Below are positions 27,588-35,880 of a stretch of 48,657 bases of DNA, piece by piece. The position numbers and the translations under genes are program-made. Each line of letters starts with the position of its first letter. Within the stretch, counting starts at the first letter, position 1. The DNA lies in contig NZ_VLLC01000027.1 of assembly GCF_007830435.1 (NCBI RefSeq), forward strand, positions 1 to 48,657, given 5' to 3'. Source of the DNA: Desulfobotulus alkaliphilus (GTDB lineage: Bacteria > Desulfobacterota > Desulfobacteria > Desulfobacterales > ASO4-4). Under the pieces are notes generated by a model. It did no database searches and was not told where the DNA came from. It was given only the letters and a program-made list of their open reading frames with translations.

Positions 27588-28007
27588 ATGCAGGGACTTA
27601 GCATTGATCAGATCTCCATGGGAGACAGCGCAACCTTTACAAAAACGATTTCCGAGTCGGATGTTTATCAGTTTGCAGGAGTTACAGGGGACTTAAACCC
27701 TGCCCATATAAATGAAGAATATGCAAAGGGCACTGTTTTTAAAACCCGTATTGCCCATGGCATGCTGAGTGCCGGCTTTATCTCTGCCGTGCTGGGAACC
27801 CGCCTGCCCGGACCCGGAACCATCTATCTCCGTCAGGAACTTAAATTCCTTGCTCCGGTACGTATCGGAGATACCATCACCGCCAAGGTTGAAGTGACAG
27901 GCCTTCTTGTGGAAAAAAACCGGGTGACCCTGAGAACAACCTGTACCAATCAGGAGGGTACCCTTGTGGTGGATGGGGAAGCCCTGATGAGTCCGCCGAA
28001 AAAATAA
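27588..28007 (+). CDS. phaJ: (R)-specific enoyl-CoA hydratase, MaoC family
   Basis: A 139-aa hot-dog-fold hydratase that converts trans-2-enoyl-CoA to (R)-3-hydroxyacyl-CoA. The hydratase-2 motif AGVTGDLNPAHINEEYA carries the catalytic Asp and His. Placed 90 bp after phaC, it would feed fatty-acid oxidation intermediates into the polymer, which is inferred from family and position. ATG 27588 is preferred over GTG 27576 because GAGGA lies between them at proper spacing. Confidence 0.9.
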   Translation: MQGLSIDQISMGDSATFTKTISESDVYQFAGVTGDLNPAHINEEYAKGTVFKTRIAHGMLSAGFISAVLGTRLPGPGTIYLRQELKFLAPVRIGDTITAKVEVTGLLVEKNRVTLRTTCTNQEGTLVVDGEALMSPPKK

Positions 28008-28026
28008 GAGAAGTTGATTTTAAAAC

Positions 28027-28062
28027 AAGAGATCCGGTGTCCTTCAGGAGACCGGATCTCTT
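28027..28062. terminator. Bidirectional terminator between phaJ and ppdK
   Basis: AAGAGATCCGGT (28027-28038) and its exact complement ACCGGATCTCTT (28051-28062) form a 12-bp stem with a 12-base loop. It sits between convergent genes. On the minus strand the stem is followed by GTTTTAAAA; on the plus strand by a weaker T-rich run. Confidence 0.75.
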
Positions 28063-28087
28063 CTGTTCTGGTTATATATATTAAAGG

Positions 28088-30808
28088 TTATTTACCTGCT
28101 TCAGCCTTCAAGGCAGCCTGTGCTGCAGACAGCCTTGCAATGGGAATGCGGAAGGGTGAGCAGCTGACATAGGTCAGGTTGTTGGCATAGCAGAAGGCAA
28201 CGGATGCGGGATCCCCCCCCTGTTCTCCACAGATGCCGATTTTAAGGTCAGGCCGTGTCTTCCTGCCCCGTTCTACGGAATACTGGATCAATTGACCAAC
28301 ACCATCCTGATCAATGGTCTGGAAAGGATCGGCCTCTATGATCCCCCTGTCCAGATAATCGGCCATGAAACCACCGGTATCATCCCTGCTGAATCCAAAG
28401 GTCATCTGGGTCAGGTCGTTGGTTCCAAAGGAGAAGAAATCAGCGCACTCGGCCATTTTATCGGCCAGCAGGGCAGCCCTTGGAATTTCTATCATGGTGC
28501 CGTATTTGTAATCAATGGCATCCAGACTGAAGGTTTTCAGAATATCCGCATAAACCCTGTCCGTAATGGCTTTGGCAAAGATCAGCTCTTTCACATCACA
28601 GGTGACAGGAACCATGATTTCAGGAAGGGGATTTTTCCCCTGACGGATCAGTTCGGCGGCCGCTTCCAGAATGGCCCGGACCTGCATTTCCGTAATTTCA
28701 GGGTAGGTGATTCCCAGACGTACCCCGCGGTGCCCCATCATGGGGTTGCTTTCCTGAAGCTCTTCACCCCTGCGGACCACATCATCAATGTCAATATCAA
28801 GGGCTTTGGCCAGTTCTTCCTGATGGCTCCTGCCATGGGGAACAAACTCGTGCAGGGGAGGGTCCAGCAGACGGATGGTCACGGGCATGCCGTCCATGGT
28901 TTCAAGGGTGGCCTGAATGTCCCGTTTCATGAAGGGGAAGAGTTCTTCCAGGGCCTGGCGCCGTTCATCCTCCGTATCACTGAGGATCATTTTGCGCAGG
29001 AGGAAAAGGGGTTCTTCGGAATCTCCCCCGTAGAACATATGCTCGGTTCTGAAAAGGCCGATGCCTTCCGCACCGTACTCAAGGGAAACCAGCGTATCCT
29101 GGGGGCTGTCCGCATTGGTGCGTACACCCATGGTCCGGTATCTGTCCACAATGGTCATGAAGGCTTTGAACCGGGGATTTTCCGTGGCATCCACCATTTT
29201 CAGGGCACCTTCATAGACAAGACCCTTGGAGCCGTTCAGGGTAACCACATCCCCTTCTTTGTATACTTTACCGCCAATGCGCATTTCTTTGGCCTTGAAA
29301 TCCAGCTTGATCATGGCGGCACCGACAATACAGCATTTGCCCCAGCCCCTGGCCACAAGGGCCGCATGGCTGGTCATTCCTCCACGGGCCGTGAGAATAC
29401 CTTCTGCAGCACGCATACCTTCCACATCTTCCGGATTGGTTTCCTCACGTACAAGGATTACCTGCTTGCCGCTCTTATGCCAATCCACGGCATCCTGGGC
29501 TGTAAAGACAATCTGGCCGAAGGCACCGCCGGGGCCTGCAGGAAGGCCCTTGGCAATGACGGTGGACGTTTTTTCATGGGCAGGATCCACAATGGGGTGC
29601 AGCAGTTCATCCAGCTGGGAGGGTTTGACCCGCATCACGCACTCTTTTTCCGTGATCATTTTTTCTTCCAGCATGTCCATGGCCATGTTCAGGGCGGCAG
29701 GTCCCGTTCTTTTGCCTACCCGGCACTGGAGCATGTACAGACGCTCTTCCTGGATGGTGAACTCAATGTCCAGCATATCCCGGTAATGCTTTTCAAGGTT
29801 GTTCCGGATTTCATAGAGCTGGGCATACACCTTGGGCATTTCTTCCTCAAGGGAAGGAAGGTGGGCGTTCTGCTCATTTTTTGTGTCGTTGTTTAAGGGA
29901 TTGGGTGTCCGGGTTCCGGCCACAACGTCTTCACCCTGGGCATCGGGCAGCCACTCTCCATAAAAGCGGTTTTCTCCGTTGGCGGGGTTCCGGGTAAAGG
30001 CAACGCCTGTGGCGGATGTGGCTCCCATATTGCCAAAAACCATGCTCTGCACCGTACAGGCCGTACCCCACTGATCCGGAATGCCCTCAATGCGGCGGTA
30101 GGAAATGGCACGGCGACCGTTCCAGCTTTTGAAAACAGCACCAATAGCTCCCCAGAGCTGATCCTCAGGCTTGTCCGGGAAATCGACGCCCAGAACCTCA
30201 CGTACGGTTTTTTTAAAGGTGTCACAGAGGTTTTTGAGGTCTTCGGCAGGAATGTCCGTGTCACTGATGTAGTTTTTTTCTTCCTTGAGATCTTCCATGA
30301 TCCGGTCAAGCTGGCTGCGGATACCCATGCCATCAATGGGTTCAATACCCTCGGCTTTTTCCATGACCACGTCTGCATACATCATGATAAGGCGGCGGTA
30401 GGCATCATAGACAAAACGCTCATTCCCCGTTTTTTTGATCAGGCCGGGAATGGTGGCAGGGCAGAGACCCACATTGAGCACGGTTTCCATCATGCCGGGC
30501 ATGGACTGACGGGCTCCGGATCGGCAGGAAACCAGAAGGGGATTTTCAGGATCCCCAAACTTCATGCCCATAATACCTTCCACAGCTGCAAGGGCTGACT
30601 GAACCTGTTCCCGCAGTTCTCCGGGGTAATTTCCACCGGAAGACAGAAAATCATTGCAGCAGTCGGTACTTAGGGTAAAACCTGCGGGAACGGGAAGGCC
30701 AAGCTGGGCCATCTCTGCAAGGTTTGCGCCTTTTCCTCCGAGAAGTTCGGCCTGGGTTGCATCGCCATCTGCCGCTCCATTACCGAAGCTGTAAACGTAG
30801 GTGGTCAT
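28088..30808 (-). CDS. ppdK: Pyruvate, phosphate dikinase
   Basis: Interconverts pyruvate, ATP and phosphate with phosphoenolpyruvate, AMP and pyrophosphate (906 aa, the usual length). An N-terminal ATP-grasp domain (GGKGANLAEMAQLGLPVPAGF) is followed by the phospho-His swivel domain (GGMTSHAALVARG) and the C-terminal TIM barrel with the catalytic Cys in GICGEQGGDP and the SFGTNDLTQMTFGFSRDD motif. In anaerobes it can run either way, so the direction is not deducible. It is monocistronic, with ribosome site AAGGAAGG upstream. Confidence 0.96.
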   Translation of the reverse strand: MTTYVYSFGNGAADGDATQAELLGGKGANLAEMAQLGLPVPAGFTLSTDCCNDFLSSGGNYPGELREQVQSALAAVEGIMGMKFGDPENPLLVSCRSGARQSMPGMMETVLNVGLCPATIPGLIKKTGNERFVYDAYRRLIMMYADVVMEKAEGIEPIDGMGIRSQLDRIMEDLKEEKNYISDTDIPAEDLKNLCDTFKKTVREVLGVDFPDKPEDQLWGAIGAVFKSWNGRRAISYRRIEGIPDQWGTACTVQSMVFGNMGATSATGVAFTRNPANGENRFYGEWLPDAQGEDVVAGTRTPNPLNNDTKNEQNAHLPSLEEEMPKVYAQLYEIRNNLEKHYRDMLDIEFTIQEERLYMLQCRVGKRTGPAALNMAMDMLEEKMITEKECVMRVKPSQLDELLHPIVDPAHEKTSTVIAKGLPAGPGGAFGQIVFTAQDAVDWHKSGKQVILVREETNPEDVEGMRAAEGILTARGGMTSHAALVARGWGKCCIVGAAMIKLDFKAKEMRIGGKVYKEGDVVTLNGSKGLVYEGALKMVDATENPRFKAFMTIVDRYRTMGVRTNADSPQDTLVSLEYGAEGIGLFRTEHMFYGGDSEEPLFLLRKMILSDTEDERRQALEELFPFMKRDIQATLETMDGMPVTIRLLDPPLHEFVPHGRSHQEELAKALDIDIDDVVRRGEELQESNPMMGHRGVRLGITYPEITEMQVRAILEAAAELIRQGKNPLPEIMVPVTCDVKELIFAKAITDRVYADILKTFSLDAIDYKYGTMIEIPRAALLADKMAECADFFSFGTNDLTQMTFGFSRDDTGGFMADYLDRGIIEADPFQTIDQDGVGQLIQYSVERGRKTRPDLKIGICGEQGGDPASVAFCYANNLTYVSCSPFRIPIARLSAAQAALKAEAGK

Positions 30809-30862
30809 TCTTTTTTCCTTCCTTTCAAAAATACAGAAAAGACTGATGAAATTAATAATTCG

Positions 30863-30874
30863 GGTGATATCACC
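30863..30874. promoter_or_regulatory. Perfect 12-bp palindrome upstream of ppdK
   Basis: GGTGATATCACC is a perfect palindrome 55 bp before the ppdK start codon, in the promoter region. Its size and position suit a dimeric repressor or activator site. On the plus strand it is followed by GTTTTTT and could also act as a small terminator. Confidence 0.45.
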
Positions 30875-31281
30875 GTTTTTTAAGGGTCCACAACCAGAAT
30901 GGCGATGGTGCGGACAAATACATCCAGATGTTTCAGGACAGTTGAATCGGATCTGACTGTCAGAAACATGGGGATAACAAGGTTTTCACAGGTCTTTATA
31001 AAAAAAACTGATAAAATTATTTATTCATATATTCCATGTCTTATGCTTGTCATGGAAAAACATGATATACGGATAAGGGGTTTCGAATCCGTTCCTTTTT
31101 GTTATCTGTCACAGAATATGACAGAAGGGGAACGTTCAGCGGACCAGAGTTCAGAGACCAGAAATCAGCGTCTGTCTAAGTATTTTTAGAGGTGAAGTCA
31201 AGAAAAAACAGGGTTTTCCTCTTTCCCCTGACACGGACAGGAACGGGGGCGTCTTTATTAAAGAGTCTTTTCCCGCAGGCC

Positions 31282-31330
31282 GGGGCATGATATATTTTTT
31301 CTTTTGGGTTTGTTTTTTAATATATGCCCC
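31282..31330 (+). promoter_or_regulatory. Leader stem-loop before the ABC-F gene
   Basis: GGGGCAT-gat-ATATT (31282-31296) pairs with AATATATGCCCC (31319-31330), with a 3-base bulge and a T-rich loop. It ends 17 bp before the ABC-F start, where it could influence ribosome access or termination. Between the stem and the gene, ATG 31331 opens a six-codon frame (MDGYNK) whose TGA overlaps the ABC-F ATG. Confidence 0.4.
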
Positions 31331-31347
31331 ATGGATGGATATAATAA

Positions 31348-33231
31348 ATGATACAGATGGATCAGCTTAAAAAAAGTTACGGCAGTCAGGATCTTTTTGA
31401 TGGTGTGGGTTTCAAGATCAACAGCAGGGAAAGGATAGGTCTTGTGGGCCGCAACGGTCATGGGAAAACAACCCTGCTGCGTATCCTCTCCGGGGAGGAA
31501 ATGCCCGATGAAGGGCAGATCCTGATGCCCAAAAATTACCGCATCGGTTATGTGAGCCAGCATTTATCCTTTTCAGGGGGAAGCATACTGGATGAAGTGG
31601 CCTCGGGGCTGCCTGCAGAAGAAAAGGATGCTGTATGGAAAGCGGAAAAAATTCTTGCAGGACTTGGTTTTTCAGAACAGGATATGGCTTCTCCTCCGGA
31701 TGTGTTTTCCGGTGGTTTCCAGATCCGGGTACACCTTGCCCGGGTGATTGTATCGGAACCGGACCTTCTTCTTCTGGATGAGCCCACCAACTACCTTGAC
31801 ATTACTTCCATCCGCTGGATGGAGCGTTTCCTTTCCTCATGGCCCAGAGAGCTTGTTCTTATCACCCATGACAGAAGTTTTATGGATAAGGTTGTCACCC
31901 ATGTGGTGGGGATTCACAGGAAACGTATCCGTAAGGTGGCAGGAGATACGGAAAAATATTATATACAGATGGCTCAGGAAGAAGAGGTCTATGAAAAGAC
32001 ACGGGTCAATGATGAGAAGCGCCGCAGGGAAATGGAGCAGTTTATCCGCAGATTCAGGGCCAAGGCCAGACTGGCGGGTATGGTGCAGTCCAGGGTTAAG
32101 GCGCTGGACAAAATGGAAAAAAAGGACAAGCTGGAAAATATCAAGGATCTGGAATTCAGTTTTCCCTACCTGCCTTACAAGGGAAAGTACACGCTGCAGG
32201 CCAGTGGCATTTCCTTTGCCTATGAGCAGCATCTCCCCCTGATTCAGAATTTTTCCCTGACCCTGTCCGCGGGAGAACGGGTATGTATTGTCGGTAAAAA
32301 CGGAAAAGGCAAGACAACGCTTTTGCAACTTCTGGCGCAGATTACTGAACCTGCGGAAGGAAAAATTACCCTGAATCCTGGCATTGAGGCGGGTATTTAC
32401 GAGCAGACCCACATCAGCAGGCTGCATCCGGAGCGTAGCGTGGAGGAGGAAATTCAGGCGGCCCATGGAGACTGTGAGCGGCAGACGGCAAGGAATATCT
32501 GTGGTGCCATGATGTTTGAGGGCGATCAGGCCTTAAAGCCCATCCGCATTCTTTCCGGTGGGGAAAAAAGCCGGGTCATGCTGGGCCGTCTTTTGATAAA
32601 GCCCCATAATCTGCTTTTTCTGGATGAGCCGACCAACCATCTGGATATGAACAGCTGTGATGCCCTGCTGGAAGCCATTGATGCCTTTGAGGGTAGCGTT
32701 GTTATGGTTACCCATAATGAAATGTTTCTCCATGCCCTTGCAGACCGTCTGGTGGTCTTCAAAGAAAACGGCCCTGTGGTTTTTAATGGCAGTTACGGAG
32801 AATTTCTTGAGAATGAGGGCTGGGATGAGGAAAAGGAAGAGCAGGGAAGCATGGGCAAATCATCTGCTGTTTCGTCAGCAGGAGCTGGTACAGAAAAAAA
32901 TACGCCCAGCAGAAAAGATCTGAGGAAAATGCGCTCAGAAATCATTCAGCAGAAATCCCTTCTTTTAAAACCCAAAGAAAAAAAAATGAATCTTCTGGAA
33001 AAAGATATAGAAATATCCGAAGAAAAGCTGCAGGGCCTTACCCGGGAGATGCAGGATCTGGCACTGACGGGAGATGGTTTAAAAATGGCAGCCCTTGCAA
33101 AAGAAATCGGTCTTCTGCAGTCAAAGATCGATACCCTTTACGGGACCCTTGAGGAAGAAACCCTTGCCTATGAGACGATCAAGGCGGATTTTGATCTGAA
33201 GATTGACAATCTTGACGGATGTACAGTCTGA
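31348..33231 (+). CDS. ABC-F family ATP-binding protein
   Basis: A 627-aa soluble protein with two ABC domains and no membrane segments. The first has Walker A GRNGHGKTTLL, signature FSGGFQIR and LLLLDEPTNYLD; the second has GKNGKGKTTLL, LSGGEKSR and FLDEPTNHLD. A basic inter-domain linker lies at roughly 215-270 and a C-terminal coiled coil at about 545-627. This architecture is that of Uup/YdiF-type ABC-F proteins, which act on ribosomes. Whether it is a housekeeping factor or gives antibiotic protection cannot be decided from sequence alone. Confidence 0.9.
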   Translation: MIQMDQLKKSYGSQDLFDGVGFKINSRERIGLVGRNGHGKTTLLRILSGEEMPDEGQILMPKNYRIGYVSQHLSFSGGSILDEVASGLPAEEKDAVWKAEKILAGLGFSEQDMASPPDVFSGGFQIRVHLARVIVSEPDLLLLDEPTNYLDITSIRWMERFLSSWPRELVLITHDRSFMDKVVTHVVGIHRKRIRKVAGDTEKYYIQMAQEEEVYEKTRVNDEKRRREMEQFIRRFRAKARLAGMVQSRVKALDKMEKKDKLENIKDLEFSFPYLPYKGKYTLQASGISFAYEQHLPLIQNFSLTLSAGERVCIVGKNGKGKTTLLQLLAQITEPAEGKITLNPGIEAGIYEQTHISRLHPERSVEEEIQAAHGDCERQTARNICGAMMFEGDQALKPIRILSGGEKSRVMLGRLLIKPHNLLFLDEPTNHLDMNSCDALLEAIDAFEGSVVMVTHNEMFLHALADRLVVFKENGPVVFNGSYGEFLENEGWDEEKEEQGSMGKSSAVSSAGAGTEKNTPSRKDLRKMRSEIIQQKSLLLKPKEKKMNLLEKDIEISEEKLQGLTREMQDLALTGDGLKMAALAKEIGLLQSKIDTLYGTLEEETLAYETIKADFDLKIDNLDGCTV

Positions 33232-33250
33232 ACACAAAGGGGTGATAGCA

Positions 33251-33475
33251 TTGGCAAAAAGAAGCGAAAATCCATTGGATACAATATGGGCCATGGCACT
33301 GATCGGGGCAGGGGTAGGAATTATTTTCAGGATTCCCCAGATCATGCCGGATATTCTTGCCGTAGAATCCTTTTCCGGGTCCGGTTTTTTTATCCGTATC
33401 TGTTTTTATTTTATGGCGTTTATTCTGATTGGCGGCGGTGTAAGGAAGTTGTGGTATCGTTTTTTTAGAGCGTGA
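33251..33475 (+). CDS. Small membrane protein of unknown function
   Basis: A 74-aa protein with two hydrophobic segments (about residues 11-28, TIWAMALIGAGVGIIFRIP, and 45-63, FIRICFYFMAFILIGGGV) and basic termini. I place the start at TTG 33251, preceded by AAAGGGG; GTG 33242 is in frame and also possible. It follows the ABC-F gene by 19 bp and precedes the GspE-like gene by 43 bp. I do not recognise the family. Confidence 0.65.
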   Translation: MAKRSENPLDTIWAMALIGAGVGIIFRIPQIMPDILAVESFSGSGFFIRICFYFMAFILIGGGVRKLWYRFFRA

Positions 33476-33518
33476 GGACATTTCCCATTGAAATGTAGCA
33501 GAAAATCCGGGAGCTGCC

Positions 33519-35819
33519 ATGGAACCTGTTGAAAAAAATCATGATGTGCAGAATCTGAAATCTGAGGTTGAGTACCGTACCCGCCTTCAGGAGATCAGCA
33601 ATAAAATCTATTCTGCCGCACGCATAGATGAAATATTCATTGACCTGAAAGATGAGATTACAGCCCTTTTTGCCTGTGAGCGGCTGACCATTTATTATGT
33701 GGATGGTATCAAAAGGGAGCTGGTGTCCCGTTTTAAGAGTGGTGAGGAGATCGGTGAGATCCGGGTTCCCATTTCTCCCGGCAGCATAGCAGGATATTCT
33801 GTTTTTAATCAAAAGCTTGTGAACGTGGGTAATGTTTATGATGACGCAGAACTGAAAAAAATTGATCCTGCCCTTGGCTTTGATAAAAGCTGGGATAAAA
33901 AATCCGGTTTTGTTACCCGGCAGGTTCTGGTGGTTCCCATCATTTATAAAAGTTTTCTTCTGGGTGCCCTGCAGCTCATTAACCGTAAAGACGGGACGGT
34001 TTTTGATGAAAGGGATGAAGTTTATGTGACGGAACTGGCTGAGGTGTTGGGTATTGCCCTGCATAATCAGAAACGTCTTGCCAGCAGCAAGCGGGTCACC
34101 AAGTTTGATTATCTCCTTGAAAATCATATTTTAACCCAGAAGGAGCTCAATGACGCGGTGGCCCTTGCAAGAAACCGCAAGGAAAACATAGAAAAAATTC
34201 TTCTGGATGATTTCAAGATAGATAAGAAGCACATAGGAGAATCCCTTGCACGTTTTTACAAGGTTTCCTTCCAGCCCTACGATGATGCGGTTCCCATTCC
34301 TACGGATCTTCTCCATGGGCTGAAGGTGGGATTTATGCGGGCGAATTTCTGGGTACCCGTAGGTACGGAAAACGATGAACCCCGTATAGCCATTGATAAT
34401 CCCCATGATCTGCAGCGCCTTTCTGAAATCCGGGCACTTTTTCCCGATAAATCCCCTGTTTTCAGTTTCTGTTTTAAGGAGGATATCCGCCGTTTCATTG
34501 ATCGTTTCACCCAGGCCGATCATCAGCAGGGCCTGTCCATGGATGACATCCTCTCCCAGCTTCAGGATGCGGAGGAAGAGGAGGAGGAATCCCAGTCCGC
34601 CCTTTCCGAGGAAAGCAGTGCCGTGGTGCAGCTTGTGAACAAGGTGGTGCTGGATTCCTTTGCAAGGGGGGCTTCGGATATCCACATAGAACCCTATCCG
34701 GGAAAACAGAATACCCAGATCCGGGTGAGGGTGGACGGTGCCTGTACCCTTTACCAGACCATTCCCTACAGTTACAGGAATGCCATTGTTTCCCGTATCA
34801 AGATCATGGCGGATCTGGACATAGCAGAGCGGAGAAAACCCCAGGACGGTAAAATCAAATTCAAAAAATATGGTGGCAAGGATATTGAGCTTCGTGTGGC
34901 AACGGTTCCGACCCAGGGGGGGCTGGAAGACGTGGTCATGCGTATTCTGGCTGCGGGCGAACCCATTCCTCTGGATAAAATGGGGTTTTCAGATCGTAAT
35001 TATGAAAACTTTGTTCAGACCATACAGCAGCCCTATGGCATTATTTTTGTCTGCGGGCCTACGGGCTCCGGTAAAACCACCACCCTCCATTCCGCCCTAG
35101 GTTTTATAAACAAGCCGGAACGAAAAATATGGACGGCTGAAGATCCTGTGGAAATTACCCAGAAGGGTCTCAGACAGGTGCAGGTCATGCCCAAGATCGG
35201 TTTTGACTTTGCCGCAGCCATGCGATCCTTTCTCCGTGCCGACCCGGATGTCATCATGGTGGGGGAGATGCGGGACAAGGAAACCACCCAGATTGGCATT
35301 GAGGCATCCCTCACAGGCCACCTTGTTTTTTCCACCCTGCATACCAACAGTGCTCCGGAAAGTGTGACCCGTCTTCTGGATATGGGCATGGATCCCTTTA
35401 ACTTTGCAGATGCCATTCTCTGTATTCTGGCCCAGCGCCTTGTGCGTACCCTTTGTAAAAACTGCAAAGAGGCCTATCACCCCACAAGGGAGGAATACGA
35501 TGAGATTGTCAGGGACTATGGAGAAGAAGGGGAGTTTGAGGAACATACGGGTATCCGCTATACGGATTCCCTTGAGCTCCGCAGACCCAAGGGATGTGAT
35601 CGCTGTAATCAGACGGGTTACGCAGGCCGCATGGGCCTGCATGAGCTGCTGGTGGGTACGGATACGGTCAAGCGTCTGATTCAGCGCAAGGCCCCCATGG
35701 AGGAAATCCGGGATCTGGCCATAGAAGAGGGCATGAGAACCCTGAAACAGGATGGGATTATCAAGGTTTTTGGGGGGCATACGGATCTGCTTCAGGTGCG
35801 GAAGGTCTGTATCAAATAA
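33519..35819 (+). CDS. GAF domain-containing type II secretion/type IV pilus assembly ATPase
   Basis: A 766-aa fusion. Residues about 20-185 form a GAF sensory domain; about 190-310 match the MshEN/GspE N-terminal domain; an acidic linker (EEEEEES near 355) precedes the hexameric ATPase domain. This has Walker A GPTGSGKTTT from about residue 513, Walker B in RADPDVIMVGEMRD, the His box GHLVFSTLHTNSA, and a tetracysteine zinc site (CKNC and CDRC, about 646-691). The ATPase would drive extension of a pilus or secretion pseudopilus. No pilin or secretin genes are nearby, so its partner machine is elsewhere. The GAF fusion suggests ligand control. Confidence 0.9.
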   Translation: MEPVEKNHDVQNLKSEVEYRTRLQEISNKIYSAARIDEIFIDLKDEITALFACERLTIYYVDGIKRELVSRFKSGEEIGEIRVPISPGSIAGYSVFNQKLVNVGNVYDDAELKKIDPALGFDKSWDKKSGFVTRQVLVVPIIYKSFLLGALQLINRKDGTVFDERDEVYVTELAEVLGIALHNQKRLASSKRVTKFDYLLENHILTQKELNDAVALARNRKENIEKILLDDFKIDKKHIGESLARFYKVSFQPYDDAVPIPTDLLHGLKVGFMRANFWVPVGTENDEPRIAIDNPHDLQRLSEIRALFPDKSPVFSFCFKEDIRRFIDRFTQADHQQGLSMDDILSQLQDAEEEEEESQSALSEESSAVVQLVNKVVLDSFARGASDIHIEPYPGKQNTQIRVRVDGACTLYQTIPYSYRNAIVSRIKIMADLDIAERRKPQDGKIKFKKYGGKDIELRVATVPTQGGLEDVVMRILAAGEPIPLDKMGFSDRNYENFVQTIQQPYGIIFVCGPTGSGKTTTLHSALGFINKPERKIWTAEDPVEITQKGLRQVQVMPKIGFDFAAAMRSFLRADPDVIMVGEMRDKETTQIGIEASLTGHLVFSTLHTNSAPESVTRLLDMGMDPFNFADAILCILAQRLVRTLCKNCKEAYHPTREEYDEIVRDYGEEGEFEEHTGIRYTDSLELRRPKGCDRCNQTGYAGRMGLHELLVGTDTVKRLIQRKAPMEEIRDLAIEEGMRTLKQDGIIKVFGGHTDLLQVRKVCIK

Positions 35820-35880
35820 AAAAGCAGGATTCCATTTTGGGTAATGCCTGATGACCTCAGGAAAAGGCGGCGCAGTGCGG

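Larger units (their letters stand above)
30809..31347. other. Divergent gene-free stretch between ppdK and the ABC-F gene
   Basis: About 540 bp holding the promoter regions of both flanking genes. Visible elements are a 12-bp palindrome (30863-30874) near ppdK and a long stem (31282-31330) before the ABC-F gene. A 96-codon open frame in the middle has no ribosome site or recognisable product. Confidence 0.6.

Noticed and set aside
30899-31189. 96-codon plus-strand open frame between ppdK and the ABC-F gene
   Set aside because: No ribosome site or family signature; it occupies the region expected to hold divergent promoters.
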